Assembly (NCBI GenBank): GCA_030147525.1
Contig: JASBVF010000003.1
Location: forward strand, 186,001-250,000
DNA from: Bacteroidota bacterium
GTDB taxonomy: Bacteria > Bacteroidota > Bacteroidia > Chitinophagales > Saprospiraceae
DNA: 64,000 nucleotides
Reading direction: 5' to 3'
The notes beneath the pieces were generated by a model, which searched no databases, had not been told where the DNA came from, and saw only the letters and a list, made by a program, of their open reading frames with translations. How positions within the stretch are numbered: position 1 is the stretch's first letter; the number at the start of each line of letters is the position of its first letter. Shown here piece by piece: positions 59,248 to 64,000 of this stretch. Both the position numbers and the translations under genes were made by a program.

Positions 59248-60255
59248 ATGCAGTTAAAACAGAACATTTCATTAAAAAATCTCAACACCTTCGGCATAGC
59301 GGCGAAGGCTGAGCAGTTTGTGGCCGTTCGTTCGGTAGATGAGTTGTGGGAAGTATTGGCTACCAACCCCTACCCTGTTCAAATCCTTGGCGGCGGTAGC
59401 AATATTTTGCTGACGGGCGATGTGCCGGGGCTTTTAATCAAAAATGAAATAGGCGGTATTCGCATCGAAGCTGAGGATGAAAACAGCGCAATCGTGTTTG
59501 CGGGAGGCGGTGTCAACTGGCATTCGCTGGTGTTGTGGGCGATCGAACACGACCTGGGCGGCATCGAAAACCTCTCTCTGATTCCCGGCTGTGCCGGCGC
59601 TGCACCTATTCAAAATATCGGCGCTTACGGCGTGGAGCTGAAGGATGTTTTTTACCGGTTGGAGGCCGTGGAACTGGCGACCGGAGCAATTAAAGTTTTT
59701 AATCATAAAGACTGCCGCTTCGGCTACCGTGACAGTGTTTTTAAAAATGAACTAAAAGGAAAATACTGCATCACCGGCATTTCGCTGCGGCTCTCCAAAA
59801 AACATCAACTCAACACCAGCTACGGCGACATCCAGCGAACGCTGGCGGCAGCGAACATTGAACCCCCCACCATTCGGGACGTCAGTAATGCGGTAATTCA
59901 CATTCGTCAAAGCAAACTCCCCGATCCTGCCGAGATTGGCAATGCAGGCAGTTTTTTCAAAAATCCTGAAATAGGGATGGCGCAGTTTCAGGAACTCCAA
60001 AATCGTTACCCTGACATCGTGCATTACGAATTACCGGACGGCATGGTGAAAATCCCGGCTGGCTGGCTGATCGAGCAAAGCGGCTGGAAAGGCCAACGCT
60101 TCGGCGATGCCGGCTGTCATGCCAAACAGGCCCTGGTATTGGTGAACTACGGCGGAGCAAGCGGCGCTGAATTGTTGGAACTGGCGCATAAAATCCAGGC
60201 TTCCGTAAAGGAGAAATACGGTATTACGCTATCCCCGGAGGTGAATATCTGGTAA
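59248..60255 (+). CDS. murB: UDP-N-acetylenolpyruvoylglucosamine reductase
   Basis: A 335-residue FAD-dependent enzyme of peptidoglycan precursor synthesis. FAD-domain landmarks: NTFGIAAKAEQFV, ILGGGSNILLTGD near 49, IPGCAGAAPIQNIGAYGVEL, and the catalytic serine in IGNAGSFFKNP near 235. The C-terminal SPEVNIW carries the conserved glutamate. The YGDIQRTL and AGWLIEQSGWKG motifs point to the E. coli-type (class I) enzyme. It is not in a dcw cluster here and appears monocistronic. Confidence 0.96.
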   Translation: MQLKQNISLKNLNTFGIAAKAEQFVAVRSVDELWEVLATNPYPVQILGGGSNILLTGDVPGLLIKNEIGGIRIEAEDENSAIVFAGGGVNWHSLVLWAIEHDLGGIENLSLIPGCAGAAPIQNIGAYGVELKDVFYRLEAVELATGAIKVFNHKDCRFGYRDSVFKNELKGKYCITGISLRLSKKHQLNTSYGDIQRTLAAANIEPPTIRDVSNAVIHIRQSKLPDPAEIGNAGSFFKNPEIGMAQFQELQNRYPDIVHYELPDGMVKIPAGWLIEQSGWKGQRFGDAGCHAKQALVLVNYGGASGAELLELAHKIQASVKEKYGITLSPEVNIW

Positions 60256-60357
60256 AACGGAGTCCTATTCTCCCCGACGTTCTGTCAATTCGAAAGACTA
60301 CACCAAACGGTGCTACAACAATTACTAATCGGATCAAAACCTGACAGTCAAAAAAGG

Positions 60358-60888
60358 TTACTCCGGATCATTTTTCCAGAATTCCTGACTTACGACCTCG
60401 TACAATGCCACGGCCAGCGCTGTTGCGACATTCAGCGAAGTAGTTTTTCCAAGCAGGGGAATAGAAGTACAGGCATCGACCAGGGCAAGTGTTTCGGCAG
60501 AGATGCCGTTTTTTTCGGAGCCAACGACCAGCGCAACTTTCCGGTGTTTTTCAAAATCAAAATCCCGCAGCGGGATGCTCGACGTCGTGACTTCCAGGCC
60601 AATGATAGCAAAGCCTTCCGCTTTCAGCCTGGCAATAACCGATGCCGTGGACGGCTCGATGGAGAAAGGAACTTCCCGGACCGTTCGCCGGGAGGCTTTT
60701 GATATTTTTTTATTCGGCGGCGTAATCGATTCGCCCGTCAGGTATAGCTGTTCCACGCCGAAGGATTCGGCCAGTCGGAACATCATACCTACGTTATCCG
60801 GCACCTGAACGGTTTCGCAAATGATGCGAAGCGGAAGCACCTGGCGGGGCCGGGTAAGTTCGGCGTGTTCGAGTTGGCGGTGTTTCAT
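60358..60888 (-). CDS. TrmH/SpoU-family RNA 2'-O-methyltransferase
   Basis: A 176-residue SPOUT methyltransferase of rRNA or tRNA ribose. Motif 1 is VPDNVGMMFRLAESFGVEQLYL, motif 2 is LVVGSEKNGIS, and motif 3 is SIPLLGKTTSLNVATALAVALYEV. Length suits a minimal single-domain TrmH-like protein. Its target site cannot be predicted. A promoter box TACCTTTG lies 23 nt upstream of the start. It follows copA on the same strand. Confidence 0.92.
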   Translation of the reverse strand: MKHRQLEHAELTRPRQVLPLRIICETVQVPDNVGMMFRLAESFGVEQLYLTGESITPPNKKISKASRRTVREVPFSIEPSTASVIARLKAEGFAIIGLEVTTSSIPLRDFDFEKHRKVALVVGSEKNGISAETLALVDACTSIPLLGKTTSLNVATALAVALYEVVSQEFWKNDPE

Positions 60889-60910
60889 TAAATTGACAGT
60901 TTTACTATGG

Positions 60911-60918
60911 CAAAGGTA
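60911..60918 (-). promoter_or_regulatory. -7 box TACCTTTG for the TrmH-like gene
   Basis: Exact TAnnTTTG on the minus strand with a predicted leader of about 17 nt. A TTTG 23 nt upstream (60942-60945) could serve as -33. It would give this gene a promoter separate from copA. Confidence 0.55.
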
Positions 60919-60966
60919 GCCACTGCAATGTCAAATGAAAGCAAAGGTCGCATGCTTAATCGGGAC

Positions 60967-63075
60967 TTACACCTTCCTTCCCTTTAGGCGGATTGAATTC
61001 CCGATCACCACTACATCAGAAAAAGCCATAAACAGCGCCCCCCACATCGGATTCAGGAAACCCAGCGCAGCGATGGGGATGGCCACGATGTTGTAAGCAA
61101 AAGCCCAAAACAGGTTTTGCTTGATCGTCTGAACGGTGGCGTTTGAAATGGCGAGTGCCCGGGGCAGCCGGTCCAGGTTGCCGTTGAGCAAAATGATTTG
61201 AGCGGATTGCATGGCCGCCTGCGAGGCATTGCTGAGTGAAATACCGAGGGTAGCCTTTGCCAACGCCGGAGCGTCGTTGATGCCGTCGCCGATCATGGCC
61301 GTTGGAGCTTCGGCGCTGAGGCGGTCGATGATGTCCAGTTTTTCGGATGGAAGTTGCTGAGCATAAAATTTTTCAATGTGCAATTGCCGGGCCACGTCAG
61401 CCGTCTTTGCTTCCCGGTCGCCACTGAGGATGACGGGGGTTTTTCCTTCGGTGCGGAGGTAGTCCATCACGGAGGCCGTTTCTTTTTTTACATCGTCTTC
61501 GATTTCGATAGTGGCGAGCAGGGTTTCGTTTTTTGAAAAATAAAGCGGAGCATCTCCCTCGCTGAGGAAGGGCGCAGCAAACCTCCGGGCGCCCAGCCTG
61601 TAAGTATTGCCCTCGTCGTCTTCGGCGGTGAGTCCCTGCCCTTTCAATTCCTGTACTTTTAAAATCTTCGTGGCGGCGCCGTTGGTGCGAAAGCGGCTGC
61701 CTTCCTCGAATTCCTTTACCAGCGACTGAGCGATGGGGTGAGATGACCTGCGCTCCATTTTCAGGATGAGTGAATTGATTTCTTCCTGGTTGTCAACGTG
61801 GTAGGAAATGTTTTTGATCTTAAAATCACCGGTCGTGAGGGTACCTGTTTTATCGAAAACAAAGTTTTTGATCTTTGAAAAAACCTCCACGGTTGCGCCG
61901 CCTTTCACCAGGATTCCGTTTTTTGCCAACCTTCCAACGCCGACCATGACTGCCGTGGGCGTCGCTAAACCCATCGCACAGGGACAGGAGATGACGAGTA
62001 CGGCGATGCTGTTGAGCATAGCCTGTTGCATAGAAATGCCGATAATAAAAGACGAAACCAGAAAAGTAAGTGCAGCAATGATGAGCACTACCGGCACGAA
62101 CACGGCGCTGATGCGGTCGGCCAGCCGCTGGATTTGGGGTTTGTTTTGCTGGGCGGATTTCACTAGCTCGATCATCTGGCTCAACACCGTTTCACGGGTA
62201 GTGGAGGTGGCGGCTATTGTCAAATTACCACTGACGATGATGGATCCGCCGATCACCTGTTCGTTTTTTGTCTTGCCGGCAGGAAGGCTTTCACCGGTAA
62301 GCATAGCTTCGTCCACATCGGCATGGCCTTCGAGAACGACGCCGTCAACCGGGATTTTATCGCCTTCGTTTACCTGCAGCCAGTCGCCCGGCAGCACTTC
62401 ATCCGCTTCGATAGTGACTACCGTGCCGGAAGGCATAATTTTCCTCGCCCAATCGACCTGGAGCCTGGTAAGGTCTTCGATGGCGGTGGTGGTTTGTTTG
62501 ACAGCCCGTTTTTCCAGGTAATTTCCCAGCAGCACCAGAGTGATGATCATGGCGCTGGTTTCAAAAAATATGTAGTTTGGCTCGTTCAACACAGCCCCAA
62601 TGACGCTATACACGAAGGCAGCCGTTGAACCGATGAAAATCAGCACATCCATGTGGGTCGTCCCATTGCGAACGGCATTGAGGCTGGTTTTACCAAAGTA
62701 AAAGAACCCGATCAGATACACCGGCAAACAGATCGCAAACTGCACCCAGGGATCATGCAGGATGTGAATATCCGCCATCATGAGCAAATGCGCCAGCAGC
62801 AGCGGTAAGGTGAAAATGGCGGACACGATCAGCCGCCGTTCCAGCGTCCAGAACGGTTTTTTGTCGTCGCCTTCCACTTTGTAGCCAAGCTTGTTGATGC
62901 CTTCCCTGATGTCTTCCACTGGCACGTCAGCGCCGTTTTGAGCGAACCTTACTTCGCCTGTTGAAAAATTAACATCGATCTCTTTTAAACCTTTCTTCTC
63001 TAAAAACGTGGTTATATTGGCGGCGCAACTTGCACAACTCATGCCGTCCACTTTTAATTCTATCGTATTTTTCAT
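60967..63075 (-). CDS. copA: Copper-translocating P1B-type ATPase
   Basis: A 702-residue efflux pump. A single N-terminal heavy-metal-associated domain carries CxxC (C14-x2-C17 in DGMSCASCAANI). The membrane metal site is CPCAMGLATP near 362, typical of Cu+ pumps, and the phosphorylation site DKTGTLTTGD is near 407. The HP motif is in SSHPIAQSL and the hinge is GDGINDAPALAKATLG. Eight membrane helices are predicted. Zn/Cd pumps would show a CPC-variant and different downstream residues, so copper is preferred. Exact promoter box TAACTTTG upstream. It diverges from a lipoprotein gene with no evident link. Confidence 0.94.
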   Translation of the reverse strand: MKNTIELKVDGMSCASCAANITTFLEKKGLKEIDVNFSTGEVRFAQNGADVPVEDIREGINKLGYKVEGDDKKPFWTLERRLIVSAIFTLPLLLAHLLMMADIHILHDPWVQFAICLPVYLIGFFYFGKTSLNAVRNGTTHMDVLIFIGSTAAFVYSVIGAVLNEPNYIFFETSAMIITLVLLGNYLEKRAVKQTTTAIEDLTRLQVDWARKIMPSGTVVTIEADEVLPGDWLQVNEGDKIPVDGVVLEGHADVDEAMLTGESLPAGKTKNEQVIGGSIIVSGNLTIAATSTTRETVLSQMIELVKSAQQNKPQIQRLADRISAVFVPVVLIIAALTFLVSSFIIGISMQQAMLNSIAVLVISCPCAMGLATPTAVMVGVGRLAKNGILVKGGATVEVFSKIKNFVFDKTGTLTTGDFKIKNISYHVDNQEEINSLILKMERRSSHPIAQSLVKEFEEGSRFRTNGAATKILKVQELKGQGLTAEDDEGNTYRLGARRFAAPFLSEGDAPLYFSKNETLLATIEIEDDVKKETASVMDYLRTEGKTPVILSGDREAKTADVARQLHIEKFYAQQLPSEKLDIIDRLSAEAPTAMIGDGINDAPALAKATLGISLSNASQAAMQSAQIILLNGNLDRLPRALAISNATVQTIKQNLFWAFAYNIVAIPIAALGFLNPMWGALFMAFSDVVVIGNSIRLKGRKV

Positions 63076-63106
63076 TGAAATGACTTTTTAAATTCATTCA
63101 TCACTG

Positions 63107-63114
63107 CAAAGTTA
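63107..63114 (-). promoter_or_regulatory. -7 box TAACTTTG for copA
   Basis: Exact TAnnTTTG, giving a leader of roughly 26 nt. A TTTG at 63130-63133 is only 15 nt upstream, shorter than usual. No clear copper-responsive operator was identified. Confidence 0.55.
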
Positions 63115-63191
63115 GCTTCTTGAGAAACCCAAATCTGACACAATTTTATTAATTAAGTATAAAATCATTAACCATAAAACGGACTATCAAA

Positions 63192-64000
63192 ATGATGAAC
63201 AGATTATTCACTTACCTAACAGTCTTTTGTGCTGCATGTTTTCTTTTTACCGCCTGCGGCGGCAATGCCGGTGATTCCGCCGATTCAGATCAAACGGCAA
63301 CCGACACCACCGCCGTGACAGCTGAACCCGCTGCGGAAGTCACGCTGACTGACTTTTCAGCCTCTCCCGAATTTCCGGAAGCCAAACTTTCCATGGATTA
63401 CAAGGGAGGTAAGTTCACCTTTAAAGTGGACAGCAAAACTTACAAACTCAGCGAACAAACTACTGATGCACCTCAGAAAATGTGCGCCAACTCGAAAGAT
63501 GGCCAGCACATTCACCTCATCATCGACAATGAGCCTTACTCCGCACTTTACAAGCCTGAACACGAACAAGAATTGGCCGATGGAGATCACTACATCCTCG
63601 CTTTTCTATCTCGTTCCTACCACGAAAGTATCAAGACGCCCACGGCGCACTCCCTCGTGAAAGGAACCGTTAAAGGCAATTCGCTGACCAAAGCGGAAAA
63701 GGTGACGGAACCGATGGTTTTCTATAGCCGTCCGAAAGGTAAGTACGTCGGCAAATCCGAAACGGACAAGGTCATGCTCGATTTTTACCTCGCCAACGTC
63801 ACCCTCAGCCCCGACGGCTACAAGGTGGTTGCTACGGTAAACGGCGACCGCAATTTCACCATCACAGAATGGAAGCCTTACTTCCTCGAAGGTCTGCCGA
63901 TGGGCGACAACAAGATCAAACTGACGCTGATTGATAAGGATGGCAACGCTGTAGCCTCACCGCTGAATCCGGTTGAGCGGGTGTTTACCCTCGTCGATGA
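63192..64000 (+). CDS. Lipoprotein of unknown function (C-terminus beyond window edge)
   Basis: At least 269 codons from ATG 63192 (a second ATG follows directly). The signal NRLFTYLTVFCAACFLFTACGG ends in a cysteine-glycine pair, so lipidation is likely although the -3 residue is unusual. The mature part has an acidic linker (DSADSDQTATDTT), then strand-rich sequence with MCANSKDGQHIHLIIDNEPYSALY, FLSRSYHESIKTPTAHSL and YFLEGLPMGDNKIKLTLIDKDGN. The HIHLIIDNEP piece recalls proteins annotated loosely as phosphopeptide-binding in Bacteroidota; the name has no support here. It diverges from copA. Confidence 0.75.
   Translation, partial: MMNRLFTYLTVFCAACFLFTACGGNAGDSADSDQTATDTTAVTAEPAAEVTLTDFSASPEFPEAKLSMDYKGGKFTFKVDSKTYKLSEQTTDAPQKMCANSKDGQHIHLIIDNEPYSALYKPEHEQELADGDHYILAFLSRSYHESIKTPTAHSLVKGTVKGNSLTKAEKVTEPMVFYSRPKGKYVGKSETDKVMLDFYLANVTLSPDGYKVVATVNGDRNFTITEWKPYFLEGLPMGDNKIKLTLIDKDGNAVASPLNPVERVFTLVD

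Overview
The window reads as chromosomal DNA of a Bacteroidota bacterium, most likely a member of the Saprospiria/Saprospiraceae. Four large exported proteins end in type IX secretion sorting domains (three gliding-motility type B tails, one type A tail). SprB repeats, DUF5686, DUF4159, BT_3928-type and extended NusB proteins are typical of that phylum, and exact copies of the phylum's -7 promoter box TAnnTTTG sit in front of eleven genes. Genus or species cannot be named from sequence reading alone. No prophage, insertion sequence, integrase or CRISPR array was seen.

Layout. 1-1121: truncated sppA signal peptide peptidase. 1.5-14.8 kb: three giant T9SS cargo genes: a 1832-aa adhesin with 12 SprB repeats, a CotH-kinase/lamin-tail protein, and a 1502-aa protein with fourteen indel-free 41-residue two-cysteine repeats; hairpins follow all three. 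14.9-18.7 kb: DnaQ-like exonuclease, serine hydrolase, radical SAM protein. 18.9-21 kb: orphan TRAP-type binding protein coupled to a GT2 glycosyltransferase. 21-26 kb: purB, gamma-glutamyltransferase, a 21-bp tandem repeat and a beta-barrel protein. 26-31.4 kb: a PSCyt1-DUF1549-DUF1553 / small secreted protein / DUF1501 cluster, then two small unknowns. 31.7-32 kb: two tRNA-Leu genes. 32-36 kb: hscB and rseP diverging from rsmE-DUF4159, then yidD and a decayed LuxR-type fragment. 36.3-40.6 kb: BT_3928-like protein, nusB, OmpA/TSP3 protein. 40.6-44.3 kb: a universal stress gene diverging from a translationally coupled operon of a His-rich membrane protein, a group III truncated haemoglobin and HemN, which looks like a low-oxygen or nitric-oxide haem module. 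44.4-48 kb: a minus-strand run of DUF218, rhomboid, rlmH and nnr. 48.3-50.4 kb: the fourth T9SS protein. 50.5-64 kb: housekeeping and hypothetical genes (ychF, DUF1801, acpH, DUF5686, HMG-CoA lyase, DUF962, murB, trmH-like, copA) and a truncated lipoprotein gene.

Two features recur between genes. Perfect or near-perfect inverted repeats, several of them built from short simple words, sit at gene ends, most often between convergent genes. Exact TAnnTTTG boxes often decide between alternative start codons. In rsmE and murB the box ends 4 nt before the ATG, which predicts leaderless mRNAs.

The best candidates for undescribed biology are the 41-aa cysteine repeat array, the His-rich membrane protein in the globin/HemN operon, the 21-bp palindrome-bearing tandem repeat, and the simple-sequence hairpins at gene ends. 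None of these has been compared with databases here.
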